From NCBI GenBank assembly GCA_025358125.1, contig JANYKS010000097.1, forward strand, positions 62,001 through 126,000: 64,000 nucleotides of DNA. Direction: 5' to 3'. The translations under genes and the position numbers were made by a program. Origin of the DNA: Actinomycetes bacterium. Lineage in GTDB: Bacteria; Actinomycetota; Acidimicrobiia; Acidimicrobiales; Ilumatobacteraceae. Below the pieces are notes generated by a model, which worked only from the letters and a program-made list of their open reading frames with translations, ran no database searches and was not told the DNA's origin. Shown piece by piece: positions 1 to 8,701 of this stretch (its first letter is position 1; each line of letters starts with the position of its first letter).

Positions 1-1
1 C

Positions 2-2386
2 AACGGTGACGCCCCGGTCGTCGTGATGACGACCGAAGTGCTGCGCAACATGATCTATGCCAAGTCGAGCGCGCTGGACGACCTCGACCTCGTTGTGCTC
101 GACGAGGTCCACTTCCTGCAGGACACCTACCGCGGGCCGGTGTGGGAAGAGGTGATCATCCACCTCCCCGACTACGTACAGCTCGTCTGCCTGTCGGCGA
201 CGGTGAGCAACGCGAACGAACTGACCGAATGGATCACCACGGTGCGCGGGCCGACAACGGCCGTGCTCGAGGACAAACGACCGGTGCGGCTCGAGAACCT
301 GTTCATGGTCGGCGACAAGACGGCGGAGCACCTCCACATGTTGCCGACGATCGTCAATGACCGGCCAAACCCGGTGGCGATGCGACTGACCGACGAGGGC
401 GCCCAGCAGTGGCGTACCGGTCGCGGCGCCAGGAGCGTGCATGCCAGGCGCAAGCTCTACGCGCCGAGCCGGCTGGAGGTCGTCGAGCGGCTCGACAACG
501 AGAACATGCTCCCTGCGATCTACTTCATCTTCAGCCGAAATCAGTGCGACGTGGCCGCCAAGAACTGCTTGGCCGCCGGGCTGGTGCTGACCAACGGCGA
601 ACAACGTGAGCGCATTCGCGAAATCGTCGACGCCCGCCTCGCCGGGATCGAGCCGGCAGACCTCGCGGTGCTCGGCTACGGCCAGTTCCTCGCCCAGCTC
701 GAGGCCGGCATCGCAGCCCACCATGCCGGGATGGTGCCCCCGTTCAAAGAGGTGGTCGAGGCCTGCTTCACAGAGGGGTTGGTCAGGATCGTCTTTGCGA
801 CCGAGACGCTTGCCGTCGGCATCAACATGCCGGCACGCACCGTGGTGATCGACAAGCTGACCAAATTCACCGGCGAGCACCACGCGATGCTCACCCCCGG
901 CGAGTACACCCAGCTCACCGGGCGCGCCGGACGACGCGGCATCGACGAACTCGGGCAGGCAATCGTGCTGTGGAATCCGTTCACCACGTTCGATCAGGTG
1001 GCAGCGCTCGCGACGAGCCGGTCGTTCCACCTCAACTCGGCGTTCCGCCCGACGTACAACATGGCCGCAAATCTTGTGCGCACCTACAGCAGCGAGCAGG
1101 CGCATCATCTCCTGAACCTGTCATTCGCCCAGTATCAGGCCGACGGCGATGTCGTCAGGATGGAAAGCCGCCTCGGTCGCCGCCAGGCGCAGTTGCTCGA
1201 GCTGACAGAGCAAGCGGCGAGCCCGTACGGCGACCTCGACGATTACCGCCGGCGGCTCCGCAACGCCGAGCGGGCCGAGATCCATCAGACCGGACGGGAC
1301 GACCCGGTCGATCTTGCGATCATGAAGCTCCGCCCCGGCGATGTCTTGTACGTACGCAAGGGGAAGTACTCCGGCCGCGCCGCCGTGATTGCGACCGCGA
1401 AACGCAAGGGCGGAATGCGCGTCACGACGGTCACGACGCGGCGCGACATGCTGATGCTCTCTGCACCGGATTTCGACGAGCCACCGAAGTCGCTCGGGCG
1501 GGTCGAGCTGCCGGCCGTGTTCGCCCCCAACCGCACCGACTATCAGCGCGAGGTAGCGCAGCGATTGGAAAGGGTACGCCTGTTGCCTCAGGAACCGCGC
1601 GAGCAAGTGGCAACGACGGCGGCCGAGGGGTATCACCCCGTCGAGGATGACCCCGACCTCAAGCACCGGCTCAAGGCAGCGGCGCAGGCTGACCGGATTG
1701 GGCGCGAGGTCGAAGAGATTCGCAGCCGCGTCAAGGGTCGGAGCCAGTCGATCGCACGCGACTTCGACAGGGTGCTCGGAATTCTCGAGGCATGGGGTTA
1801 CGTCGACCGATGGAAGCTGACCGAGGCCGGCGAGATGTTGGCTCGCACGTTCCACGAGTGCGACCTGCTCATCGTCGAGGCGGTCCGTCAGGGATTGCTC
1901 GACGATCTCGATCCGCCCACGTTGGCCGGCCTCGCGTCGGTGTTCGTGTACGAGCACCGCAGCCCCGACGCCCCGCCGCTCGCCTGGTTCCCGAACGGAG
2001 CCGTCCGCAAGAGGTGGCTGCAGATCGCCGCGCTCAGCGCCGAGTTGCAAGAGATCGAGGAAGAGGACGGCCTGATCGTGCACCGCGCTCCGGACCCGAC
2101 ATTCCTTGCGATCGCCTACGCGTGGGCAGCCGGTGAGGGATTTGCCGAGGTGGTCGAGGCCGAGGAGCTCACAGGTGGCGATTTCGTGCGGACGATGAAG
2201 CAGCTGATCGACCTGCTCCGCCAAATCGCGATCAACGCCCCGGTCGCAGCGACGAGGCGCGCCGCCGATCAGGCAGGGGAGTCACTGTTCCGCGGCGTCG
2301 TCGCCGCTTCGAGCGCGGTCGAGGTCGACGTCGAAGCAGTCGAGATGGTCGAAGCGGTCGTCGCGCTGACGACCCCCACCGAGTAG
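2..2386 (+). CDS. helY: SKI2/HelY-type DEVH-box RNA helicase (5' end outside window)
   Basis: The frame is open from base 2, so the gene starts upstream and the Walker A/Q-motif part is missing. The visible 794 residues hold the DEVH box (residues 34-37), an SAT motif (LSATVSNANE), a helicase C domain with AAHHAGM and FATETLAVGINMP, and motif VI QLTGRAGRRG near residue 304. A long C-terminal arch/DSHCT-like region follows. This is the layout of the Ski2/Mtr4 family; actinobacterial HelY is about 900 aa. It likely unwinds structured RNA for degradation. An 8-bp gap to the next gene suggests co-transcription. Confidence 0.9.
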   Translation, partial: NGDAPVVVMTTEVLRNMIYAKSSALDDLDLVVLDEVHFLQDTYRGPVWEEVIIHLPDYVQLVCLSATVSNANELTEWITTVRGPTTAVLEDKRPVRLENLFMVGDKTAEHLHMLPTIVNDRPNPVAMRLTDEGAQQWRTGRGARSVHARRKLYAPSRLEVVERLDNENMLPAIYFIFSRNQCDVAAKNCLAAGLVLTNGEQRERIREIVDARLAGIEPADLAVLGYGQFLAQLEAGIAAHHAGMVPPFKEVVEACFTEGLVRIVFATETLAVGINMPARTVVIDKLTKFTGEHHAMLTPGEYTQLTGRAGRRGIDELGQAIVLWNPFTTFDQVAALATSRSFHLNSAFRPTYNMAANLVRTYSSEQAHHLLNLSFAQYQADGDVVRMESRLGRRQAQLLELTEQAASPYGDLDDYRRRLRNAERAEIHQTGRDDPVDLAIMKLRPGDVLYVRKGKYSGRAAVIATAKRKGGMRVTTVTTRRDMLMLSAPDFDEPPKSLGRVELPAVFAPNRTDYQREVAQRLERVRLLPQEPREQVATTAAEGYHPVEDDPDLKHRLKAAAQADRIGREVEEIRSRVKGRSQSIARDFDRVLGILEAWGYVDRWKLTEAGEMLARTFHECDLLIVEAVRQGLLDDLDPPTLAGLASVFVYEHRSPDAPPLAWFPNGAVRKRWLQIAALSAELQEIEEEDGLIVHRAPDPTFLAIAYAWAAGEGFAEVVEAEELTGGDFVRTMKQLIDLLRQIAINAPVAATRRAADQAGESLFRGVVAASSAVEVDVEAVEMVEAVVALTTPTE

Positions 2387-2394
2387 CGCACGTC

Positions 2395-3018
2395 GTGACG
2401 ATCCGCAAAGGTGAGGCGTGGGGCGTGCTCACGGTGCCGGACGACAAGCTCGTCATGGTGGCGTCGGACGGCGAACTGCGCGAGCTGATCGGCACATCCC
2501 GGGCGGCTCAGCGTCAGCTGCCGGTCGTCGGCCTGCTCGGCGGAGACCTGATGCGCACCATCGGCGGCAGCGGCGACCGTTCCCGTTTCACCGGCGACGA
2601 ACCGGTCCCGCACCTCCCGGTCGACATCGTCGGATTGATCGTCGATGGGGAACGCGAAACGATCTTCGTCGCCCACCTTGTCGCCAGAAGGTCGTGGTGG
2701 CGCGGTCCGATCACGGCGGCGATGAATGCCCAGTTCCTCGGCAGTTGGGACGTCGCACCGCGCTGTCATCCCAACGACGGCCGGGTCGACATCGTTTCCG
2801 CTTCGGGTGAGCTAGCGCTGCAGCAACGTTGGCAGGCAAGGTCGCGGTTGCCGCTCGGCACGCACGTTCCGCATCCGCTGATCTCGATCCGCCAGCAGGC
2901 GACGGCGTCGATCGAGCTCGGCTCAAGAATGCCGCTGTACGTCGATGGGCGGCGCTGGGGAAGCGGCCGGCACCTCGAACTGACCGTTCAACCGGACGCG
3001 CTCGTCGTGTGCGTCTGA
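2395..3018 (+). CDS. Diacylglycerol/lipid-kinase-like C-terminal domain protein, lacking the kinase N-domain
   Basis: 207 aa, GTG start 8 bp after the helicase stop. The C-terminal part reads like the second domain of YegS/DgkB lipid kinases: 'WDVAPRCHPNDGRVDIV' matches the family's aPrA-pnDG-ldvv block, and 'LYVDGRRWG' followed by a terminal beta strand matches the conserved DGE block. The N-terminal GGDGT nucleotide-binding motif of true kinases is absent. It is therefore probably not a kinase and may bind or sense a ligand. The family assignment rests on motif resemblance only; the function is unknown. Confidence 0.65.
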   Translation: MTIRKGEAWGVLTVPDDKLVMVASDGELRELIGTSRAAQRQLPVVGLLGGDLMRTIGGSGDRSRFTGDEPVPHLPVDIVGLIVDGERETIFVAHLVARRSWWRGPITAAMNAQFLGSWDVAPRCHPNDGRVDIVSASGELALQQRWQARSRLPLGTHVPHPLISIRQQATASIELGSRMPLYVDGRRWGSGRHLELTVQPDALVVCV

Positions 3019-3045
3019 GACGGATCGTCGGCTACGGTCGAGCCG

Positions 3046-4041
3046 ATGGATGCATGGATTCTCGACGAGTCGCCGGGTGAGTATCGGTGGGGTCAGATCG
3101 ACTTGCCACCGCTCGGCGACGGCGACGTCCGGATCCGGGTCGTTGCGAGCGCGCTCAATCACATGGATCTCTGGGTGATGCGCGGTGCGCCCCGCCCGCC
3201 GCGGCCACACGTGCCCGGATGTGATGTCGCCGGCGTCGTCACCGAGGTCGGATCGGCGGTCATCAACACCTCGATCGGCGACGAGGTGGTAATCAACCCT
3301 GGCGTCTCGCCGGTCGAGGAGATCATCGCATGGGGCAACAACAGCCCGATGGCGCCCGGCTTTCAGATCTACGGCGAACACACGTGGGGCGGCCACGCGA
3401 CATACGCCCAGGCGCCGGCGCGCAACGTGGTGTCTCGCCCTGCTGGTCGCACCTGGGCCGAATGCGCGGCATACCCGCTCGCCTATCTCACTGCCTATCG
3501 AATGCTCAAACGGGCCCGCCTGGCGCCGGGTGAAACGGCGCTCGTGGTCGGGATCGGCTCCGGCGTGTCGTGCGCAGCGCTGGCTATCGCGCGGCACATG
3601 GGCGCCGAGGTCGTGGTGACGAGCCGGAGCGAGAACAAGCGGGTCGAAGCGCTCGGAATGGGCGCGAGAGCCGCTTATGACTCGGCAGCCGACAAGTGGC
3701 CGGTCCAGGCCGACGTCGTCGTCGAGAGCGTCGGCCCGGCCACGTGGCAGCAATCGGTGCGATCGTTGAAACCCGGCGGACGCCTCGTCGTCTGTGGCAG
3801 CACCAGCGGACCGACGGCGGAGATCTCGATGTCGCGGCTGTTCTTCAAGCAACACGAGATCATCGGCTCCACGATGGGCAGCTACCAGGAATTCGCCGAG
3901 GTGACCCGGCTGATCGGCGCCGGCCTGGCCGTGACCATCGACCAGACCGTCCCGCTCGCCGAATATCGCGCAGCGTTGCACCGCCTCGAAACCGGCCAGC
4001 AGCTCGGCAAGATCGTTCTCACCCACCCAGAGGGAGCCTGA
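3046..4041 (+). CDS. Zinc-type alcohol dehydrogenase / quinone oxidoreductase (MDR family)
   Basis: 331 aa medium-chain dehydrogenase/reductase. The GroES-like N-domain has 'NHMDLWVMRG' and 'PGCDVAGVVTEVG'. The Rossmann domain has 'ALVVGIGSGVSCAAL' (about residues 165-180), followed by 'SRSENKRVEALGMGA'. The cysteine-rich structural zinc loop of classic ADHs is missing, which fits the quinone-reductase/YhdH-like branch. A TACGGT hexamer ends 7 nt before the ATG and no Shine-Dalgarno is visible, suggesting a leaderless start. The next gene begins 3 bp after the stop. The substrate cannot be read from sequence. Confidence 0.85.
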   Translation: MDAWILDESPGEYRWGQIDLPPLGDGDVRIRVVASALNHMDLWVMRGAPRPPRPHVPGCDVAGVVTEVGSAVINTSIGDEVVINPGVSPVEEIIAWGNNSPMAPGFQIYGEHTWGGHATYAQAPARNVVSRPAGRTWAECAAYPLAYLTAYRMLKRARLAPGETALVVGIGSGVSCAALAIARHMGAEVVVTSRSENKRVEALGMGARAAYDSAADKWPVQADVVVESVGPATWQQSVRSLKPGGRLVVCGSTSGPTAEISMSRLFFKQHEIIGSTMGSYQEFAEVTRLIGAGLAVTIDQTVPLAEYRAALHRLETGQQLGKIVLTHPEGA

Positions 4042-4044
4042 ACC

Positions 4045-5277
4045 ATGTCCGTCCACGAAGGCGAGAATCCGCAGGCCGTTGCCGAAATCGAGTCGCTCAA
4101 GCTGGCGGTGTGCGCCGAGGTCGACCGGATCGCACCGCAGTTGCTGCACGCCAGCCATGAGATCCATGCCCACCCCGAGTTCAACTTTCAGGAGCACTTC
4201 GCCCACGATCTGCTCACCGACATGTTGGATCAGGCCGGGCTCTCGCCCCAGCGTCACGCCTACGGGCTGGACACGGCATTCGAGTCGCGCGTCGGCGACA
4301 CCGGCCCAGACGTCGCGGTGCTCTGCGAATACGACGCGCTGCCAGGCATCGGGCACGCGTGCGGTCACAACATCATCGCAACCGCCGGCTTGGGCGCCGG
4401 CCTCGCCGCGGCAGTGGTGGCCGGGCGGGCCCGGGGCCGACTGCGGATCATGGGCACCCCGGCCGAGGAGGGCGGCGGCGGCAAGATCGAGATGGCTCGC
4501 AACGGGGCGTTCCAGGGCCTCGACGCGGCGATGATGGTCCATCCGGCCGACGCCGACCTGATCCGGATGGATGCGATTGCCGTGCAGCAGGCAGACGTGC
4601 AGTTCAACGGCAAGGCTGCCCACGCTGCAGCCGCTCCGCAGGAGGGCCGCAATGCGCTCGACGCGGCGGTGCTCAGCTATATGAACGTGGCCGCGCTGCG
4701 CCAGCACATTCTGCCGACCGAGCGGATCCACGGCATCTTCCGCACCGGAGGTGACAAGCCAAACATCGTGCCCGCCGAGGCGACGATGCAGTGGATGGTC
4801 CGCTCGCAGACGATCGCCAGCCTGCAACCCCTGAAGCAACGAGTCCTGGCATGCTTCGAGGGCGGAGCGATGGCGTGTGGATGCACGACGTCGACGGTGT
4901 GGGACAACGTCACCTACGCCGACATGATCGACAACGGCCCGATGGTCCAGTCCTACGTCGCCAACGCGGCCAGTCTCGGCCGCACCGTCGAGAATCCGGT
5001 GGTGCTCGGCAAGCGGGTCGTCGGCTCGACAGACATGGGCAACATCAGCTACCTCGTCCCCTCGATCCACCCGATGATCCAGGTCGCGCCTGATGGGGTG
5101 GCGATCCACACGCTGGACTTCGCCCGCTGGGCCGCCAGTCCACAGGGAGATCGGGCCGTACTCGACGGCGCCAAGGCGATGGCGATGACCGTGATCGACC
5201 TGTGGTGTCAGACGGGGCTGATCGAAGCGGTCCAGACGTCGTTCGGCGAGCGGCCGAAGGGAGTCGAAGTTCTGTAA
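4045..5277 (+). CDS. M20 family metallo-amidohydrolase
   Basis: 410 aa. It opens with 'HASHEIHAHPEFNFQE' and then the metal-binding block 'CEYDALPGIGHACGHNI' (about residues 94-110), typical of the M20D/AbgB/amidohydrolase group. A later 'HAAAAPQEGRNALDA' is the dimerisation-domain signature. It should hydrolyse an N-acyl or aminoacyl amide in the cytoplasm, as there is no signal peptide. It sits 3 bp after the oxidoreductase and is presumably in one operon with it. The true substrate (aminobenzoyl-glutamate, N-acyl amino acid, dipeptide) is unresolved. Confidence 0.88.
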   Translation: MSVHEGENPQAVAEIESLKLAVCAEVDRIAPQLLHASHEIHAHPEFNFQEHFAHDLLTDMLDQAGLSPQRHAYGLDTAFESRVGDTGPDVAVLCEYDALPGIGHACGHNIIATAGLGAGLAAAVVAGRARGRLRIMGTPAEEGGGGKIEMARNGAFQGLDAAMMVHPADADLIRMDAIAVQQADVQFNGKAAHAAAAPQEGRNALDAAVLSYMNVAALRQHILPTERIHGIFRTGGDKPNIVPAEATMQWMVRSQTIASLQPLKQRVLACFEGGAMACGCTTSTVWDNVTYADMIDNGPMVQSYVANAASLGRTVENPVVLGKRVVGSTDMGNISYLVPSIHPMIQVAPDGVAIHTLDFARWAASPQGDRAVLDGAKAMAMTVIDLWCQTGLIEAVQTSFGERPKGVEVL

Positions 5278-5340
5278 CCCCTGCTCACCGTTGCGCGATG
5301 ACCGCATCGCATAGCTGCCCGGCCCCTAGAGTTGTCTTTT

Positions 5341-6942
5341 GTGACGGTCTACGTCCCCGACGATTTCACCAGCGATGAGAGCGACGTCCTCCGTCGCTAT
5401 TTTTCGAACCTCGACGGCCCCGTCTTTGCGCTCGTCAACCTGCCAGAGGTCGTCAAGGGTGCCCTGTTCGCCCGCTACAGCCGCAGCCCGAAGAGTCTGC
5501 GCAGACTGTTCCTCGACGAGTTCGTCGGCGATCTCGACATCGCCGGCGACCAGACGGTGGACGCCACGATCGGCCTTGCACGGGCCGAAGAGCTGTACGA
5601 GAAGGTGTTCTTCGAGTACGGCGATGATTCGGTCGCTCAGCTCGGTGGTGTGCATCTGGCCTGTGAGCAGGCCTCGAACATCTTGACCAAGGTGCTCGAA
5701 TGGGGCCGGCTGATGAGCTACCTCGAGCAGAGCACGCGCTACATCGCCTACGACTCGCGCCTCGGCGGTCGCTACCGGTTCTATCGCGATCCGGCCGTGC
5801 TCAACAGCGCGTTCGGTACCCGCTACGTCGGCGACATGGACCGCATGTTCGATGCGTACAGCCTGCTGATCAACAAGGTCACCGAGTTCATCAGGACCTC
5901 TGTGCCTCGCGGTCCTACCGACAGCGACTTCATCTATCGCCAGGCCACACGGGCCAAAGCGCTCGACGCGGTGCGCGGTGTGTTGCCCGCTGCCTCGCTC
6001 AGCAATGTCGGTATCTACGGCACCGGCCAGGCGTTCGAGATGCTCCTGCTGCGGATGCGCGCCCATCCCTTGCCGGAGGCGCAGCACTATGCCGAACTGA
6101 TGCTGTACGAGCTGCGCAAGGTGATACCCAGCTTTCTCAAGCGGGTCGATCTGCCAGAGCGCGGCGGGCGTTGGAGCCACTACATTGCGACCACGCGTGA
6201 CCGCACTGCTGAACTCGTCGACGGGATCTTCGGCGGTACGCCGGTCGATGCAGCACCGTCGGTGGAGTTGCTCGACTGGGATCCCGACGCTGAGAACAAG
6301 CTGCTGACCGCGATCTGCTACCCGCACAGCAATCTGCCGGAAGCACAGATCTCTGCCAAGGTGGGCCAACTCGGCGCCGAGGACCGGATCGCCTTGATCC
6401 GGGCCTATGTCGGCGAGCGGGAGAACCGGCGTCATCGTCCCGGAAGGGCGTTCGAACGGGTCGACTACCGCTTCGATGTGATCAGCGACTACGGCGCGTT
6501 CCGCGATCTGCAGCGGCATCGCATGCTGACCATCGATTGGCAGCCGCTGACACCGAACCACGGCTACGTGCGACCCGATCTGGTCGATGGAGCGGGCATG
6601 TCGGAGGTGTTCGACGATGCGATGGCCCGCTCGGCGGCGCTGTACGACGCGCTCCGGCTCGATTTCCCCCATCAGGCCAGCTACGCCGTCTCGATGGCTT
6701 ACCGGATCCGCTACTCGATGCAGTTCAACGCTCGCGAGGCGATGCACATGCTCGAATTGCGGTCGTCTCCGCAGGGCCACCCCGCGTACCGACGAATTGC
6801 GCTCGAGATGCATCGTTTGATCGCCGAGAAGGCAGGTCACACGGCCATCGCCCAGGCAATGTCGCACATGACCGACGAGGCGCCTGAACTCGAGCGATTG
6901 GAGTCCGAGCGTCGAGCCGAGCAGCGTCGTCAGCAGACGTGA
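5341..6942 (+). CDS. Tandem (two-domain) ThyX-like protein
   Basis: 533 aa from GTG 5341; a TTG at 5332 is an alternative. TAGAGT at 5327-5332 lies 8 nt before GTG 5341, supporting a leaderless start there. Two copies of the flavin-dependent thymidylate synthase fold are visible. Copy 1 has 'EWGRLMSYLEQSTRY' (residues 120-134), aligning with ThyX RHRxxSxNExSxRY but lacking RHR. Copy 2 has an intact RHR (392-394) and 'NAREAMHMLELR', but lacks the S-x-R-Y segment. Single-domain ThyX is about 220-250 aa. A dTMP-synthase role is not certain; it may be a pseudo-heterodimeric ThyX or a repurposed flavoenzyme. Confidence 0.82.
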   Translation: MTVYVPDDFTSDESDVLRRYFSNLDGPVFALVNLPEVVKGALFARYSRSPKSLRRLFLDEFVGDLDIAGDQTVDATIGLARAEELYEKVFFEYGDDSVAQLGGVHLACEQASNILTKVLEWGRLMSYLEQSTRYIAYDSRLGGRYRFYRDPAVLNSAFGTRYVGDMDRMFDAYSLLINKVTEFIRTSVPRGPTDSDFIYRQATRAKALDAVRGVLPAASLSNVGIYGTGQAFEMLLLRMRAHPLPEAQHYAELMLYELRKVIPSFLKRVDLPERGGRWSHYIATTRDRTAELVDGIFGGTPVDAAPSVELLDWDPDAENKLLTAICYPHSNLPEAQISAKVGQLGAEDRIALIRAYVGERENRRHRPGRAFERVDYRFDVISDYGAFRDLQRHRMLTIDWQPLTPNHGYVRPDLVDGAGMSEVFDDAMARSAALYDALRLDFPHQASYAVSMAYRIRYSMQFNAREAMHMLELRSSPQGHPAYRRIALEMHRLIAEKAGHTAIAQAMSHMTDEAPELERLESERRAEQRRQQT

Positions 6943-7091
6943 CGCGCCTGGCCCGACGGAGAACGTCACGATCGACAATGACGATGGGCGTTTCGAAGAG
7001 GAGTGACGGGTGTCACTATACGCTCCACGGAAGTCTCGGCGATAACGCACGTATGATCCCGCCCGCGCCGGGGCTTTGATGAGGAGAAGAG

Positions 7092-7598
7092 ATGGCAAAA
7101 GACACGATCGATCCTGAAGACGGAGCTCTGCAAGGCGCGGACGGCGATGCGTCAGAAGAGGTCGACCCAGACATCGACCCCGACGAGCCCGACGAGGAAG
7201 AACTCGCAGCCGACGGCGAGTTCGTGGTCATCGACGACGAGTTCGCCGACACCGCCGAGGCAGACGCAGACGAGGACGAGGAGGCCGACGACGACACCGA
7301 CGGGCCAGTCCGCCGGGCAGTCACCGCCGACGACGACGACGACGACGACATGCTCGCTCCTGACGACGTGGAAGCCGACCTCGACACGATCTTGAAAGAC
7401 CGCCTCGTCGCTGCCGAAGACAGCGAAGACGACGACGACGAGCCGGAGGACCGAGGCGAGGCCGCCGATCGGTTGCAGCCGAAGCGCTCCGACGAACGGC
7501 TCTGCCCGAGCTGTTTCCTGCTCATTCGCAACGGGGCCCCGTCATGCCCGATCGGCGACGACGACTGCCCACTGATCCCGTCAGGCCGTAGCCGATGA
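7092..7598 (+). CDS. Very acidic protein with C-terminal four-cysteine zinc-ribbon-like motif
   Basis: 168 aa. Residues about 1-130 are dominated by Asp, Glu and Ala, including a long Asp run. The last 40 residues carry C138-x2-C141-x10-C152-x6-C159, a plausible zinc site. The start is set by a strong GGAGAAGAG just upstream of the ATG; a TATGAT at 7050-7055 could be the -10. The stop overlaps the next ATG (ATGA), so the two genes are translationally coupled. I do not recognise the family. The acidic tail plus zinc knuckle suggests protein or RNA contacts, but no function can be assigned. Confidence 0.7.
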   Translation: MAKDTIDPEDGALQGADGDASEEVDPDIDPDEPDEEELAADGEFVVIDDEFADTAEADADEDEEADDDTDGPVRRAVTADDDDDDDMLAPDDVEADLDTILKDRLVAAEDSEDDDDEPEDRGEAADRLQPKRSDERLCPSCFLLIRNGAPSCPIGDDDCPLIPSGRSR

Positions 7599-8164
7599 CC
7601 AATGGCAAGGATCCCGTACGTCAACTCATCGACGTGATGTTCTACGCACCGATCGGCCTGCTCACCTTGGCCCGGCGCGAGCTGCCCCAGTGCTTGGCAA
7701 CGGCTCAGACGCGTCTCGACAACCGAATTTCCCTGGCCAGAATCGTTGGTAAGGTGGCCGTGAAGAAAGGCCGTCGCGAACTCGGTCGGCGGCTCCATCA
7801 CGGCACCACTTCCGAGCAGGGCGACATCGAGGCGACTCCGACGGCGTCCATCTCGATCCCGACCTCAACTTCAACGTTAGTCTCAACCTCAACTTCACCT
7901 TCACTACCGCTCTCACTGCCGACGAGAGAAGCGACGCCGTCGTTGCCGGCCGTTCTGATCGCTGCGGTCGCTCAGTCGCCGTTGCTCCGGGAACCGATTG
8001 CTGAACTGCCAATCGAGGGTTACGACAGCCTTGCTGCGTCACAGGTGGTGTTACGTCTCGGTTCCCTGACGCGAGACGAGCTTGTGGCGGTACAAACTTA
8101 CGAGCACAGCCACCGGGCACGCCGCACCATTCTCGGCAAGATCAATCAGCTCCAGGCGATCTGA
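7595..8164 (+). CDS. Uncharacterised actinobacterial protein with a low-complexity linker
   Basis: 189 aa, coupled to the acidic protein by ATGA. The N-terminus 'MFYAPIGLLTLARRELPQC' is amphipathic/hydrophobic and could lie on a membrane. Residues about 78-108 are a Ser/Thr/Pro-rich linker encoded by short ACCTCAACTTC-like repeats. The C-terminus (PIEGYDSLAASQVVLRLGSL and LVAVQTYEHSHRARRTIL) is a compact helical module that resembles small-domain tails of actinobacterial lipid-droplet or membrane-associated proteins. That resemblance is weak. It is followed 3 bp later by an acetyltransferase gene. Confidence 0.65.
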   Translation: MTNGKDPVRQLIDVMFYAPIGLLTLARRELPQCLATAQTRLDNRISLARIVGKVAVKKGRRELGRRLHHGTTSEQGDIEATPTASISIPTSTSTLVSTSTSPSLPLSLPTREATPSLPAVLIAAVAQSPLLREPIAELPIEGYDSLAASQVVLRLGSLTRDELVAVQTYEHSHRARRTILGKINQLQAI

Positions 8165-8167
8165 GCG

Positions 8168-8629
8168 ATGGACCCGATCGTGCGTCTGGCCGCCGAAGCC
8201 GACTGCGCCGATCTCGCCCGGTTGGAGGCACTCGCGCGGGAGGCGATTCGGGACGTTCGCGGTGGGGCACTCCGCCTCAGCGAATGCCCACCGATCGAGG
8301 ACTGGACGGCGCTCGTCCGGGATGCCGGCACTCGAGTTTTCGTCGGCACCCTCGACGATGCCGTCGTCGCGTACATGGTGCTCGTCCTCCGGTCTCGACG
8401 CAACCGCGGCGATGTCACCCACGTGTATGTCGAACAGGAGGCACGCGAACTCGGCCTCGGTGACACGATGGTGGAACACGCGATCTCGACGGTGCGAGAA
8501 GCGGGCCTGGAGGGCATCGAATCGGTCGCGCTGCCGGGGGACCGGGAGACGAAGAACCTGTTCGAACGTGCCGGACTGACCGCGAGGCTGATCACCGTCT
8601 ACAAAGCGCTCGTCGCTGACGCACAATAG
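8168..8629 (+). CDS. GNAT family N-acetyltransferase
   Basis: 153 aa. It begins with 'IVRLAAEADCADLARLEALA', the typical GNAT beta1-alpha1. A central 'VTHVYVEQEARELGLGDTMVEHAI' corresponds to motif A, with the acetyl-CoA pyrophosphate loop R/Q-x-x-G-x-G/A here replaced by ARELGLGD. It ends with 'GLEGIESVALPGDRETKNLFERAGL'. It is last in a three-gene set (acidic zinc protein, linker protein, GNAT) with gaps of -4 and 3 bp. The acyl acceptor is unknown; a neighbouring protein is possible but unproven. Confidence 0.82.
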   Translation: MDPIVRLAAEADCADLARLEALAREAIRDVRGGALRLSECPPIEDWTALVRDAGTRVFVGTLDDAVVAYMVLVLRSRRNRGDVTHVYVEQEARELGLGDTMVEHAISTVREAGLEGIESVALPGDRETKNLFERAGLTARLITVYKALVADAQ

Positions 8630-8701
8630 TCGCGAGTAGCCCCATGGCGACAGGTTAGCCGGTTCTGGAGCGACTGCTCGTGACGGGAACGAGGGCGTCG
8701 G

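Noticed and set aside
2923-5307. 794-codon open frame on the minus strand
   Set aside because: Antisense to the oxidoreductase and amidohydrolase genes, whose family motifs are clear; the minus frame is Arg/His/Asp-rich with no domain. A codon-bias mirror in high-GC DNA.
5326-7098. 590-codon minus-strand frame
   Set aside because: Antisense to the tandem ThyX-like gene; no motif, and the composition is typical of a mirror frame.
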